Of a DNA stretch of 64,000 bases, positions 25,658-35,563 are shown piece after piece. Source of the stretch: Streptococcus mitis (lineage in GTDB: Bacteria; Bacillota; Bacilli; Lactobacillales; Streptococcaceae). The position numbers were made by a program, and so were the translations under genes. Under the pieces are notes generated by a model. It saw only the letters and a program-made list of their open reading frames with translations. It did not search any database and had not been told where the DNA came from. Location: contig NZ_CABEHV010000004.1 in NCBI RefSeq assembly GCF_901542415.1, positions 496,001 to 560,000 on the forward strand, given 5' to 3'. The stretch's first letter is position 1. Each line of letters starts with the position of its first letter.

Positions 25658-26326
25658 ATGGGATTTGTAAATGAAAATCTAACATATAGAGATGTTTTTG
25701 AATTTGATATTGATTTAATGAACTGTATTTTGAATAAATACGAAGATAGCGAAAAAGCTTGGGAAGTATTTTATGAATTTTATAAAGACCCTGATGGATA
25801 CCCTTTGGAATCTCACAAGTATAAAACTATCGATGGTGTGAAATGTACTTGTGATGCTTTGTTATCCGTAAAACGAATAAAGGAACATGAAGGTTTTAAT
25901 TCTAATTTTGTAGAAACATTTAAGAATTATCGTAGTAAACCGATTTTTTTCTTTCCTTGTGAAATGGGAGGATTAAACACGTCAAGATACTATAAGTTTT
26001 ATGACCGGATAGACCATATGTTATTTGATTTGAAAAGAAAATGTGAAGGTAAAACTGATTGTAGATTAGAAAATACTTATACTAAAGCTGGAACTGCAAA
26101 ATGGCTGGAACACTTCGCGTACGATTTTAATAAAATAGTTGAATGGTACGGATTAGAAAATTCCTTTGTAAGAAAAGAAAATGGAAAATGTAGAGTCTTC
26201 GATTTGGAAAAAAATGATGGTACATACATAGACAATTATAGTGCTTCTTATTCAAAATCATGGACAGAAACTTACTATAACAATATAAAAAACAGAATTG
26301 ATAATTGGATTGAGAAACAATTATAA
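25658..26326 (+). CDS. DUF6994-like hypothetical protein
   Basis: 222-residue soluble protein (MGFVNENLTYRDVFEFDIDL) with a cysteine-containing core: VKCTCDALL, FFFPCEMGGLNTSR, DRIDHMLFDLKRK and TDCRLENTYTKAGTAKWLE. The phrase FFFP-x-E-x-GG-x-N-x-x-R followed by DRID-x-x-LFDLK resembles DUF6994 by eye. I start at ATG 25658, 7 bases after a GGGGA ribosome site; the frame opens earlier with TTG 25643. Function unknown. Confidence 0.65.
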   Translation: MGFVNENLTYRDVFEFDIDLMNCILNKYEDSEKAWEVFYEFYKDPDGYPLESHKYKTIDGVKCTCDALLSVKRIKEHEGFNSNFVETFKNYRSKPIFFFPCEMGGLNTSRYYKFYDRIDHMLFDLKRKCEGKTDCRLENTYTKAGTAKWLEHFAYDFNKIVEWYGLENSFVRKENGKCRVFDLEKNDGTYIDNYSASYSKSWTETYYNNIKNRIDNWIEKQL

Positions 26327-26360
26327 ATGCTTTATTAGTTAAGTGGATGTAGGTCAGCAC

Positions 26361-26594
26361 GTGAAAACATCCGATATGATTAAAGAGTTATGTAATAAAA
26401 AGAATATAAGTATATCTGAACTTGCCAGAAGGATTGGACAGACTCCTCAGTACTTTAGAAAGAAACTTAAAAGGGATACGGTTTCACTTGAGGAAATGAA
26501 ACAGATAGGGGATGTGTTGGAAGTTACATTTGAGCAATCTTTTATTCTGCCTGATGGTGAACAGATAAAAACAAGTAACGAAAGTGAATGTTAG
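26361..26594 (+). CDS. Small helix-turn-helix regulator upstream of the GmrSD-like gene
   Basis: 77-residue XRE-like protein from GTG 26361 (VKTSDMIKELCNKKNISISE, then LARRIGQTPQYFRKKLKR). The frame opens at 26343 with an earlier ATG. It ends 12 bases before the restriction gene, with a GGAGG site between them, so it may regulate it. Such small regulators often accompany toxic restriction modules. Confidence 0.75.
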   Translation: MKTSDMIKELCNKKNISISELARRIGQTPQYFRKKLKRDTVSLEEMKQIGDVLEVTFEQSFILPDGEQIKTSNESEC

Positions 26595-26606
26595 GAGGCA
26601 GGAATA

Positions 26607-29426
26607 ATGGCTAATGAACTTCAACCACTATCTCTGTTATTTCAAAACAGATTATTCAGAATACCAGATTATCAGAGAGGGTACGCATGGCAGCAGTCAC
26701 AACTTGCGGATTTCTGGGATGATCTAATTAATTTGCAGGACGGTAGATATCATTACACGGGCTTACTGTCTCTAAAAAATCTGAAATCGTCCGAGACAAC
26801 ATCATGGCGTAGTGACCTGTGGATGGTGTCGAAAGGATAGAAACCTTGCCACATTGTTGATGGACAGCAGAGACTTACCAGCTTTGTCATTCTTCTAAAT
26901 GAAATCGTAAAGTACTCCAGAACCTTAAAGGAAAATGAAGGTTTATCTGACCGAGACATTGTACTTGGATACGAAACATTAGAGGATGTCATTTCCAAGT
27001 ATATCTGTCAGCACAGACCACCGAATAAACAGATTACTACATACCTGTTCGGCTATGAGGTGGATAATCCAAGTTCCGATTATCTGCAGTATAGAATTTT
27101 CAATGAACCATATTCTGGGACTGTAAATGAAACGTACTATACAAGAAATCTTAAATTTGCAAAGAACTTCTTTAGAGAAAACCTGGTTGCTCTTTACGAG
27201 AACGAAGGAATGGATGGCATCAATGAACTGTATCTGAAATTAACTCAGAGATTGATGTTCAACATCCATGAAATCGATGATGATTATGACGTGTTTGTTG
27301 CTTTTGAAACCATGAACAATCGTGGTAAGAAACTTACGAATTTGGAACTGCTGAAGAATCGTTTGATATATCTGACAACACTTTATGCTGATGACAAGTT
27401 CGATAAGATGGACAAGGATAATCTTCGTAAACAGATCAACGATACGTGGAAGGAAGTTTATTATCAGCTTGGAAGAAATGAAAAGACTCCTCTTTCTGAT
27501 GATGAGTTTTTAAGAGCACATTGGATAGCTTACTTTGCCTATTCTAGAAGAAAAGGTGATGATTACATCCACTTCTTATTAAATAAGTTCTCAGTAAAGA
27601 ATATTTTTGAAAAGAAGACCGTTGTTGTATCAGGCGAATTTCCGGCAGTTGTTGGGGATAGTGAGTATGACCCTGATGTTGATATTGAGGACGAACCTGG
27701 CGAAGCAGATACCGTTGAGGTTTCTAAATTAGAACCATCAGAGATTTTGAACTATGTATACAGCCTTAAGGACATGGTGAAGTATTGGTATGATACCTTC
27801 TTCCCAATGCAGAGCGATAACCTTACTGATGATGAAAAGGTATGGGTTGACCGTTTGAATCGTATAGGAATCGGACACTTTAGGCCTTTAATAATGACAG
27901 TGATTGGTCGAAGGGACTTGTCGCCGGAGAAAAGAATCGAACTGTTTACAGCGGTTGAGAGATTCATCTTTATCTGTTTCCGTCTTGGTTACTTTAATGC
28001 CACATTCAGAAGCAGTGAGTATTATCGTGCTGCAAGAAGCATTTACCTTAAGGAAATGGACATTGATGATTTGATTAATGATATCAATGATACTACGGAA
28101 GCTAATATCGAGTATGCACTTCCGAACTTTATAACAAAGATTGAAAAGCACTTTGACAATAAGGGCGGTTTCTATTATTGGAATTCCATCAAATACTTCT
28201 TATATGAATATGAGTATCAACTTGCCAAGAAGAATAACCTGGATAAGGTAAGCTGGGAGATGTTTACAAAGACGGAAAAGGATAAGGTTTCTATTGAACA
28301 TATCCTTCCACAGACTCCATCAAAATACTACTGGCGTAATCAGTTCCGCCAGTTTAGTAGTGAAGAGATTGATTTTCTGTCCGGTGCTCTTGGAAATCTT
28401 CTTCCTCTTTCACAGAGTATCAATTCTGCATTGCAGAATGACAGCTTTGAAGATAAGAAGACATCCAAGAATGGAGGACGAAGAGGATATCAGAATGGAT
28501 CGCATTCCGAAATTGAAGTGGCACAGGAGATTGACTGGACAGCAGGTAATATCTATAAAAGAAGTAAAAAACTTCTGGAGTTTATGGAAAATCGATGGAA
28601 GTTCAGTTTTACCTCACAGCAGATGGATAAACTTATATATGTTACATGGGTAAACGATGGAAGAGCAATTCCAGCCTCGCTGCCTGAAGAAAAGGAAAAA
28701 CCTGCTGAGTCATCTAAAAAGGAAAAACAGGTGACAAAACCTGTGGGTGATCTGGGTGAACTTCAGCTTCAATTTTGGGCAAACTTTGTGGATTACTGCA
28801 AGGCAGATGGTCGAGATAACGATATTGCACTTAGAAAACCGTTAGCACAGAACTGGTATGATGTTCCTGTGAATGGAGCAGATTATCATCTTTCGTATAC
28901 AGTGACACGAAGTAAGTACCTCACTTTACTGATCTATGCCTATACCAAGAATGCATTTGAAAGATTGGAAAGTAAGAAGAGTGAGATAGAAGAAATCTTC
29001 GGTGACAAGCTAGACTGGTATTCCAGCCGGGAAGGCAGCGAGGCAAAACGCATCATTTACAAGCGTGAGGCTGATGTGTTCAACCCATCAAAGCAGGAGG
29101 AATATTTCTCCTGGATGGTCGATAAATGTGATGAACTCAGTAATGCACTTGTTCAGGTCGGTGAAATGGACGAAGAGCCAGTAGAAAAGGAAAAATTTTC
29201 AAAACTGAAACAGTACCTCGAAGAATGTGGAAAGACTGAACTTACATTATCCTTCGCAGATATTGAGTGCATTATTGGATGTACTCTCTGCAAGTCAGCA
29301 TATAATTATTCAGCTTACTGGGCACCGTCACCGACACACACGATGCCAAATACAATCCTTGCAGCGGGTTATAAGGTTGCATCAGTAGACTTAATAGGAA
29401 AGTCATTGATGCTGCAGAGACAATAG
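26607..29426 (+). pseudogene. GmrSD-like type IV restriction protein (DUF262-DUF1524-DUF4268), interrupted by an in-frame amber
   Basis: One frame of 939 codons is broken only by TAG at 26838-26840. Domains in order: DUF262 (RIPDYQRGYAW near residue 18, then IVDGQQRLTS just after the amber), DUF1524 HNH nuclease (SIEHILPQTPSKYYW, LGNLLPLSQSINS) near residues 560-610, and a DUF4268 region (about 715-850). A C-terminal segment with SFADIECIIGCTLCKSAYNY resembles the small domain fused to some DUF4268 proteins. GmrSD-type enzymes cleave modified phage DNA using NTP hydrolysis by the DGQQR domain. Both key motifs are intact but lie after the amber, so the visible N-terminal 77-residue piece alone would be inactive. 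Confidence 0.82.
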
Positions 29427-29470
29427 AAAAATCACATTAACGAAGATTCGCAAAATTTACAAGGTTTATT

Positions 29471-29803
29471 ATGAAGGAGGTAATCATAGTGAATGAATTT
29501 AATGAATTTGTTCGTGAGATTTTTTCTGCAGCAGGTGATATTGTCATAAGATCCATGATGGGCGGCTACCTTATATATTTTAACGGTAAGCTGATAGGTG
29601 ACATTTGCGATAATGAACTATTTTTAAAGAGAACGCCGACATCGGACAAACTTCTTGCAGACTCAGAATTGCGTTATCCGTATGAGGGTTCAAAGACATT
29701 GATGTATGCATTCGACAGATTTGAGGATATGGATTTGATTACTGAGCTACTGAAAGGTATGTATGCGGAACTGCCAGAAAAGAAACCCAAGAAAGCTAAA
29801 TGA
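29471..29803 (+). CDS. TfoX/Sxy N-terminal domain protein
   Basis: 110-residue protein with the TfoX N-domain pattern: IRSMMGGYLIYFNGKLIGDI, followed by FLKRTPTSDKLL and YPYEGSKTLMYAF. The full Sxy/TfoX competence regulator has a second domain, absent here. GGAGG lies before the frame start; a second start at MNEFNEFVRE is possible. It shares the compositional style of the preceding GmrSD gene and may be its cargo partner; function unknown. Confidence 0.8.
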   Translation: MKEVIIVNEFNEFVREIFSAAGDIVIRSMMGGYLIYFNGKLIGDICDNELFLKRTPTSDKLLADSELRYPYEGSKTLMYAFDRFEDMDLITELLKGMYAELPEKKPKKAK

Positions 29804-29978
29804 GACAAACAAGCTTCAGTTTGTTGAATTTAGCAAGGTACAAGTTTTTATGAGATGAAGCCTATAAAATTTGTACGGATACTGTAGGGTAAGAAAAGAA
29901 AAAATATTTTCATTCTATAGTTTAAGTTTAAACATCAACTCTATCCCTTTCGTTCTATAATATAGGAGTATACTAGCA

Positions 29979-30023
29979 CCACATGTCGAGTGTGTAGATC
30001 TGCTCACTCGCGTTGAACGTTGA
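29979..30023 (+). other. Attachment-site scar encoding a methyltransferase tail (site 3)
   Basis: One frame encodes PHVECVDLLTRVER and a stop, the best match in this window to a TrmA/RumA C-terminus. It starts outside any gene, so it is a copied 3' end left by integration, and it marks the boundary between two cargo blocks. Confidence 0.65.
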
Positions 30024-30036
30024 TATAATAAGGTTT

Positions 30037-30072
30037 TGAGCAACTTAGGGTAATTCCTAGGTTGCTCTTTTT
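30037..30072 (+). terminator. Strong intrinsic terminator after attachment scar 3
   Basis: GAGCAACTTAGG pairs with CCTAGGTTGCTC around GTAATT, followed by six T residues. Likely the natural terminator behind the copied methyltransferase tail. Confidence 0.85.
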
Positions 30073-30191
30073 TAGTCTAAAATGACGATTTAGGGACTAA
30101 CCGTAGACTTGATAGAAATGCTTTCAAGCCTTGAGTTGACAGGTTTTACACCGTAGAGTTGATAGCTTAGATGATTTTGATAACGGTTACG

Positions 30192-30207
30192 TGATATAAT
30201 ATATTAT
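30192..30207 (+). promoter_or_regulatory. Shared 16-base promoter palindrome, copy 1
   Basis: TGATATAATATATTAT contains the -10 hexamer TATAAT and the perfect palindrome ATAATATATTAT. The identical 16 bases occur at 30909-30924 in front of the GHKL-ATPase gene. The GIY-YIG frame starts about 19 bases downstream after an AGGGAGA ribosome site. Confidence 0.55.
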
Positions 30208-30225
30208 CGAACTTTCAAGGGAGAC

Positions 30226-30618
30226 ATGATCATGAAGCAGATTTTTATTTTTTAGGATACACAGAAAGATAATATTTCATATTTTGAACGTGAGCCTGCA
30301 ATTTTGGTTTCGATGATTCGAAGTGACCTTCCATATTTGAAAGAACAGGATTTAGTAAATTATCCAGCTGTTTACGTTTTGATAGGTGGGAATAAACGAT
30401 ATGTTGGACAGGCTGCCGGACAATCAATCTCGCTTCGGCTATCGCAGCATTTCCTTAAAGAAGACAAAGCTTGGGTTGAATCTGTTTTGTTCTTTGCAAG
30501 AGTTGATGGCAAAATGTCAAAAGCAGATACTGATTATCTTGAAAGAAGACTTATCCAAGATTTCCAAGAAAAATCCGACTATGAAATGATGAACTTGCAA
30601 GCCAAATATTTTCACTAA
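30226..30618 (+). pseudogene. GIY-YIG nuclease-like protein with an in-frame amber and altered 3' end
   Basis: From ATG 30226 the frame has TAG at 30253-30255 and then continues in the same frame through SYFEREPAILVSMIRSDLPY and the GIY-YIG core: VYVLIGGNKRYVGQA, then SLRLSQHFL and KADTDYLERRLIQDF. The first strand motif is VYVLIG and the second is RYVGQ. The end (LQAKYFH) departs from the family and abuts a serine-recombinase remnant, so a deletion probably fused the two. GIY-YIG proteins of this type are cargo in several Firmicute elements; their targets are not known. Confidence 0.7.
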
Positions 30619-30830
30619 GAGATGAACGAGATGCGATTGCAAAGGAAATAGCAGCGAATGCTAATTTGCAACAACGGGTTGATGAGATGGAAGTCTTTGT
30701 AAAAGAACACGATGTCATCACCGAGTATAGCGAAGTGCTTGTTCGAAGGTTGATTGAGAAGGTCACCACTTTTGAAAAGAACATTGTTGTTGATTTCAAA
30801 AGTGGGGTGAGAGTGACTGTAGAAATTTAA
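30599..30830 (+). pseudogene. C-terminal remnant of a second large serine recombinase
   Basis: In a frame different from the GIY-YIG gene, codons after about 30606 read LRDERDAIAKEIAANANLQQ, then YSEVLVRRLIEKVT and VDFKSGVRVTVEI with a stop at 30830. The phrase E-V-L-V-R-R-L-I-E-K-V-T with FKSG is typical of the last part of Tn1549-type serine recombinases. The catalytic domain is gone. It shows that a second element once occupied this spot. Confidence 0.75.
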
Positions 30831-30908
30831 TTTGAATAGATAGAACTAGAAGTTAATTTGGGTAGCCATATTAACGTCTTTATTGATTGGATTTCATAAA
30901 ATGATTTA

Positions 30909-30924
30909 TGATATAATATATTAT
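30909..30924 (+). promoter_or_regulatory. Shared 16-base promoter palindrome, copy 2
   Basis: Same TGATATAATATATTAT as at 30192-30207. TTGATT at about 30883 could serve as a -35 box with a somewhat wide spacer. It controls the gene at 30953. Confidence 0.55.
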
Positions 30925-30952
30925 GTAAAAAATAGGATGGAGGCGAGGTTCT

Positions 30953-33900
30953 GTGAGCAAATGGAATACGATTGATGAATTAAGGGATATTTTTATTCGT
31001 AAATATACGAATTCTGAGTTGAGTAATGAACTTGAAAAGGCCTGCAGCGAAGAATATGAATTGATGCGTGATTATAATGGACGTCAGATTTTAGAGTTAT
31101 TACAGAATGTAGACGATGCCTATGGAGATATAAAATCAGAAAACGACTCCAGCAATGATGAAGTGAAAGTTCGGATAACCTATAAAAATAATATTTTGGA
31201 AGTTGGAAATACAGGTACGTCATTTTCAAAAGATACAATTGAAAGACTGTGCTTAGGAAGAGCAAGCAACAAATCTTCACAAAATATTGGAAATAAAGGG
31301 ACTGGTTTCCGTTCTTTGCTAAACGATGCTGAGTGGGTTGAATTGTATTCGGGAGAATTTGCTATTCGATTTAGTGAAGAATTCACGAAACGTCTGTTTG
31401 AACAATATGTATCTAGAGAGTCAGACAAATTCAGTGAACTAATTTTTGAACAGCAGAAAAATTGGAAAAAAGAAGATTACGATCTATGTTTTCCGATAAT
31501 GAACTGTCCTCAACCAATAAACAAAGTTGATTCTGATTTTGATACGTTAATCCGAGTAAAGCTAAAAGAAACTAATTTAAGTAAAGGCACGAGTGTCGCT
31601 AAACAACTTCAGCAACCATTTTATAAGTCTTTGTTATTTTTACCCAATATAACAAAAATAGTTATTGAGACATCTGATGATGAAAAAATATCAGAGAAAA
31701 TTGTCGATGGGCATGACGTGCTGATAGAAAAAAGTGACGTTAACGGTCCATCGTCGTCAGAAGAATATTTTGTTTTTGACAAAGTATCTAGGTTAGGAGA
31801 TAAAGTTGCTAAAATTGCAATAGCTATTTCAAAAGATTCTCACTACGATTACTCCAAAGAAAAACTATATTGCTACTTTCCAGTACGTAATTTTGATACA
31901 CCAATTCATGCACTTATAAATGCACCGTTTATAACAAATAATTCACGTGACGATGTTCCGGATGATAGCGAACAAATAAATAAGAGAATATTTACTGAAG
32001 TGCTCGAATTTATTTCTGAAGTAGCGGAAAAATTATCTAAGCCTGAATATGAAGACATAGCTTTAAAAATGGTAACTCCTTTTTTGGATAATAAATTATG
32101 GGATTCAGATGTCTTTGATTTAAAGAATAAATATCTAGGTTTTTTATCTAATGCCCCAATACTACCAACTGTAAATTTGCAATATATTTCTATCAAGGAG
32201 AAACCAAAACTTTTCTTTCAGGAATTCCCTGATGAGCTAATAGGTGAAACATTTTCCACTTTATTGCAATTGTTAGAAACAAATGAAAATGTCAAATTGA
32301 TACAAGAACTTGCTGATTATAATGGATACACTGAGTTATCATTTGAGACAGAAGAGCTAGCTGAGAAAATTAACTTACTATCGTCTACTTGGGGAAACGG
32401 AGTAAGAACAAAGGTGTTTTTGTGGTGGAGTGAGCATTATAAAAATGATCAAATTATTCCTAAACTGTTAAAAGATATTAGTGATAATTGGGTGATGAAA
32501 TCAGACAGGGTATTCTTACCTACAGATACAGGTATTACTGTGCTTCCAAAAGAATTGTCTTCATGGGTAAGATTATCTATACTGAATCAAACATATGTTG
32601 ATGAGTTAATTGACCAAATTAAGAAATCATCAAATTGGCAAAATAAGTGGGAAGAAACAGCTAATGTATATAAAGCTGAACGTACAGGAGATAAACGTAT
32701 TCTAGATGCATTCAGTGAAAAATATCTTGCAATTGAATTCACTGAGCAAAGCAGTTCAGATTTGATTATAGGGACAATTAATCGCCAAATTGATACTGTT
32801 GAAAAATCTATCAGTTTCATTAATTGGTTTTATGATAAATACAATGAAAAACTATTAGCTGGAAGTGAGTTGTCTAAACTCCCATTTAATCTTCCAAACG
32901 TTGCTGGTGGCATTCAGCCCTCTAATAAAATCTATCTTGGAAAAGAGTATGGCAATGAACTAGGAGATAAGCTTTTTCAAGGTACAGATTACATGGCATT
33001 GAAAAAAATAGATTGCTCTAGTTTTGCTAGGGAAAGTGATTTTCTATCATTTATTCTTAGATGTGGAGTTTCAAAATATCCTAAGATTTATGATAATAAT
33101 TTTTTGAAAAATGATAATGACTTTAAAACATTTATTGAAAACAAATATAAGAATGAAATAAAATATAAGAATACTAATTATTTAACGTCTAAGGACATCA
33201 GGAATTTTAAAGAATTAATAGGCAAATTAGACACAAAAGACATTGTCAATTGGCTTGATCAAGATGAAGAATTGACAGATTTATTATCTTCGGTAAAAAA
33301 AGAATCAAGTGCAAGTCAGCAATCAAACTGGAACGGATTTTACTTTTATTCAAATGAGTATGTGAAATACATTTTGAATAAAACACCATGGATTGAAATT
33401 GACGGAAAGAAATATAGTCCCAGACAAATTGTGCTATATGAAAAGCTTAAGGCACACGTTCCGGGAATGTATGGAGTTTCTGAACAAAGCTTAATAGAAC
33501 TCCTAGGACAACGCATTGTTGAACAGTTGGATTTCAAAAAAAATATGGCGATGTTTTCTGATAATGAGATGAAATCTATATTAGTCGAATTACCAAAATT
33601 CGATAAAGGTGAAATTAGTCGTAGATTATATAATGAACTTATCAGAAATAAAAAGGGAATGAGACCTACTTATTCTACCGAAGGATTATCAGTCTTAGCC
33701 AAAGATGGATTATTTTATCCAAATAAAGAATTAAGGTATGCTGATAAGCGACTGCCTAAATCAATAGAGAAACAAATGCGTTTTATTTACGTTCCTGAAA
33801 AAGCTAGTACTACGACGATATTTGAATGGCTTGGGGTTGAACGTTTTAAAACAAATTTAAAATTGGAAGTATTTGATCTATTGGAGGATTATTCTGAGGA

Positions 33901-35473
33901 TTTCAAAAAAGAGATTGATGATATTAAAACCGCGGTATTATCTACGATAGATGACAATAGTAAAAATGTTAGTTCATTAAAACGTATTGAGATTATTCCA
34001 TGCAGCAAAATAACTGCTAAAGATGAGCAAGATGGTCAGTCAATCGTTTTGGAAGATTATTATTTTGTAGAAAGTGAAGAAACATTCTATTTAAAATTAC
34101 CTGTTAATCATATTGAAATTAGTCAATTACGTTTAATTGATACATTTTCTTCAGCAATCGTGGACATATTCAAGCAGGTGTTAAATCTAAGCTTAGATTT
34201 GAATTTGATTGAATTATTAATTTCCCGAGATACGGAACATAAACAAAGAAAAATAACTGAAGAATTCGGTGTAGATAGGTGGAATGAATCGTTTGAGCTA
34301 TTGTTTAGCGAAAATGCTTTAAGTAAAAAAGTTAATGAATTTTTGTTATTAAATGGACTAAACGAAGAGGAATATTCTGGTATTTTTGAAATTGACTATT
34401 CATATGCATTAAAAGAAGAAGAGTATCAATTGTTAGCGATAGCACTAGAAAGCATTTCAAAAGATATTGAGGACTTGAATGGATTGTCAGAATTGATTCA
34501 TTTGGATATTCGTGAATTTTGGAAACTGAAATTAAGATCTTATCTAGATAAGAAAGCGGAATATTACCGCCAGAGTTTATTTAGGGATGCAAATAAGAAT
34601 AATGATGAAAAACTTAAAGAAACATTCCTAGAAAAAATTGGTAGATACAATGATTATCAATTTGAGATTTCTGAAATTCCAAATTCTGTTCAAGTTGACA
34701 TTGAGAAAGAAAGTGAGAAGAGATTTCCAGAGCTAAGTGTGTCAATTACTGATAAGATTGACATTGATGGCTTGTATGATAATAATGTCGAAGAGTTAGT
34801 CACGGAGGCAGGCATCACAAAAGATGATTTTGATTATTATATTAGAAGTCATCAAAAAGTTTCTTCCTTACTGTATTTTGGTATTCCGTCCAATTTAAGA
34901 GAAGATATACTGAAATTCATTACTAAAGAAAATGATGATGATTTGAATGGAGGGAAATCCGGCTTCTCTATTGGAGAAACATCAACTGTTAAAATCATTC
35001 TTGAACCATCGAATAGTGTTAGTAGGAAAGGTAAGAACACACGAAATGGAGAAAGAAGTAAACGAGATTATGATAATAGAAATTCCGCAAATGATGATGC
35101 TGGTGAAACAGCAGAACAAATTGCTTACGCTGAATTGACTCAGAATCAAGAACTTGATGTAATTTGGAATTCGAAATATTCTAGTAAATCTTCAGACCGT
35201 AACAAACAGCCGCCAAATGGAATTGTTTGTGATATGTGGGTTCAAGACCCAGAGAAAGGGAATATGTACTTTGAGGTAAAATCATCAATTACAGAATTTG
35301 AAATGTCGATTAGTGAATATAATTCTATGTTAAATCACCCGGACTCTTACGAGGTCATTTTAGTCAATCGTGATACAAAAGAAATAAGTCGTCATAAATT
35401 TGATGAACTTGATGGATTGAAACAGGTAAGTAGTTATATTTTCAAATTTAAGCAAAAGAGAAGTGACGGTTGA
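30953..35473 (+). CDS. GHKL/sacsin-like ATPase fused to a NOV (DUF3883) nuclease-like domain
   Basis: 1506-residue protein starting with GTG after GGAGGCGAGG. The N-terminal 130 residues form a Hsp90/sacsin-type ATP-binding fold: ILELLQNVDDAYGD (N-box Asn52, Asp55), EVGNTGTSFSKDTI and IGNKGTGFRSLLN (residues 112-124). A long middle part (about 200-1350) has no domain I can name. The C-terminal 110 residues match DUF3883/NOV: GETAEQIAYAELT, then VCDMWVQD and YFEVKSS, a PD-(D/E)xK-like pattern with Asp near 1427 and Glu-x-Lys near 1441-1443. The combination resembles the plant NO VEIN architecture and proteins in bacterial defence islands. Intact, unlike most neighbours, and controlled by its own promoter. 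Confidence 0.85.
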   Translation: MSKWNTIDELRDIFIRKYTNSELSNELEKACSEEYELMRDYNGRQILELLQNVDDAYGDIKSENDSSNDEVKVRITYKNNILEVGNTGTSFSKDTIERLCLGRASNKSSQNIGNKGTGFRSLLNDAEWVELYSGEFAIRFSEEFTKRLFEQYVSRESDKFSELIFEQQKNWKKEDYDLCFPIMNCPQPINKVDSDFDTLIRVKLKETNLSKGTSVAKQLQQPFYKSLLFLPNITKIVIETSDDEKISEKIVDGHDVLIEKSDVNGPSSSEEYFVFDKVSRLGDKVAKIAIAISKDSHYDYSKEKLYCYFPVRNFDTPIHALINAPFITNNSRDDVPDDSEQINKRIFTEVLEFISEVAEKLSKPEYEDIALKMVTPFLDNKLWDSDVFDLKNKYLGFLSNAPILPTVNLQYISIKEKPKLFFQEFPDELIGETFSTLLQLLETNENVKLIQELADYNGYTELSFETEELAEKINLLSSTWGNGVRTKVFLWWSEHYKNDQIIPKLLKDISDNWVMKSDRVFLPTDTGITVLPKELSSWVRLSILNQTYVDELIDQIKKSSNWQNKWEETANVYKAERTGDKRILDAFSEKYLAIEFTEQSSSDLIIGTINRQIDTVEKSISFINWFYDKYNEKLLAGSELSKLPFNLPNVAGGIQPSNKIYLGKEYGNELGDKLFQGTDYMALKKIDCSSFARESDFLSFILRCGVSKYPKIYDNNFLKNDNDFKTFIENKYKNEIKYKNTNYLTSKDIRNFKELIGKLDTKDIVNWLDQDEELTDLLSSVKKESSASQQSNWNGFYFYSNEYVKYILNKTPWIEIDGKKYSPRQIVLYEKLKAHVPGMYGVSEQSLIELLGQRIVEQLDFKKNMAMFSDNEMKSILVELPKFDKGEISRRLYNELIRNKKGMRPTYSTEGLSVLAKDGLFYPNKELRYADKRLPKSIEKQMRFIYVPEKASTTTIFEWLGVERFKTNLKLEVFDLLEDYSEDFKKEIDDIKTAVLSTIDDNSKNVSSLKRIEIIPCSKITAKDEQDGQSIVLEDYYFVESEETFYLKLPVNHIEISQLRLIDTFSSAIVDIFKQVLNLSLDLNLIELLISRDTEHKQRKITEEFGVDRWNESFELLFSENALSKKVNEFLLLNGLNEEEYSGIFEIDYSYALKEEEYQLLAIALESISKDIEDLNGLSELIHLDIREFWKLKLRSYLDKKAEYYRQSLFRDANKNNDEKLKETFLEKIGRYNDYQFEISEIPNSVQVDIEKESEKRFPELSVSITDKIDIDGLYDNNVEELVTEAGITKDDFDYYIRSHQKVSSLLYFGIPSNLREDILKFITKENDDDLNGGKSGFSIGETSTVKIILEPSNSVSRKGKNTRNGERSKRDYDNRNSANDDAGETAEQIAYAELTQNQELDVIWNSKYSSKSSDRNKQPPNGIVCDMWVQDPEKGNMYFEVKSSITEFEMSISEYNSMLNHPDSYEVILVNRDTKEISRHKFDELDGLKQVSSYIFKFKQKRSDG

Positions 35474-35563
35474 GTGATTTGTTCCCACAAACCTATTCAA
35501 TCTATCAACTCAAAAATCATAAACAACCATTATTATAGTAGGAGGATACAAAGTGTACTCTCA

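Larger units (their letters stand above)
29804..30225 (+). other. Intergenic stretch with inverted repeat, attachment-site scar and terminator
   Basis: No gene over about 420 bases. Seen from left: an imperfect inverted repeat GTACAAGTTTTTAT/ATAAAATTTGTAC (29838-29851 and 29864-29876), the methyltransferase-tail scar (29979-30023), a strong terminator (30037-30072), and the promoter of the GIY-YIG gene. This mix suggests an element boundary. Confidence 0.6.
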
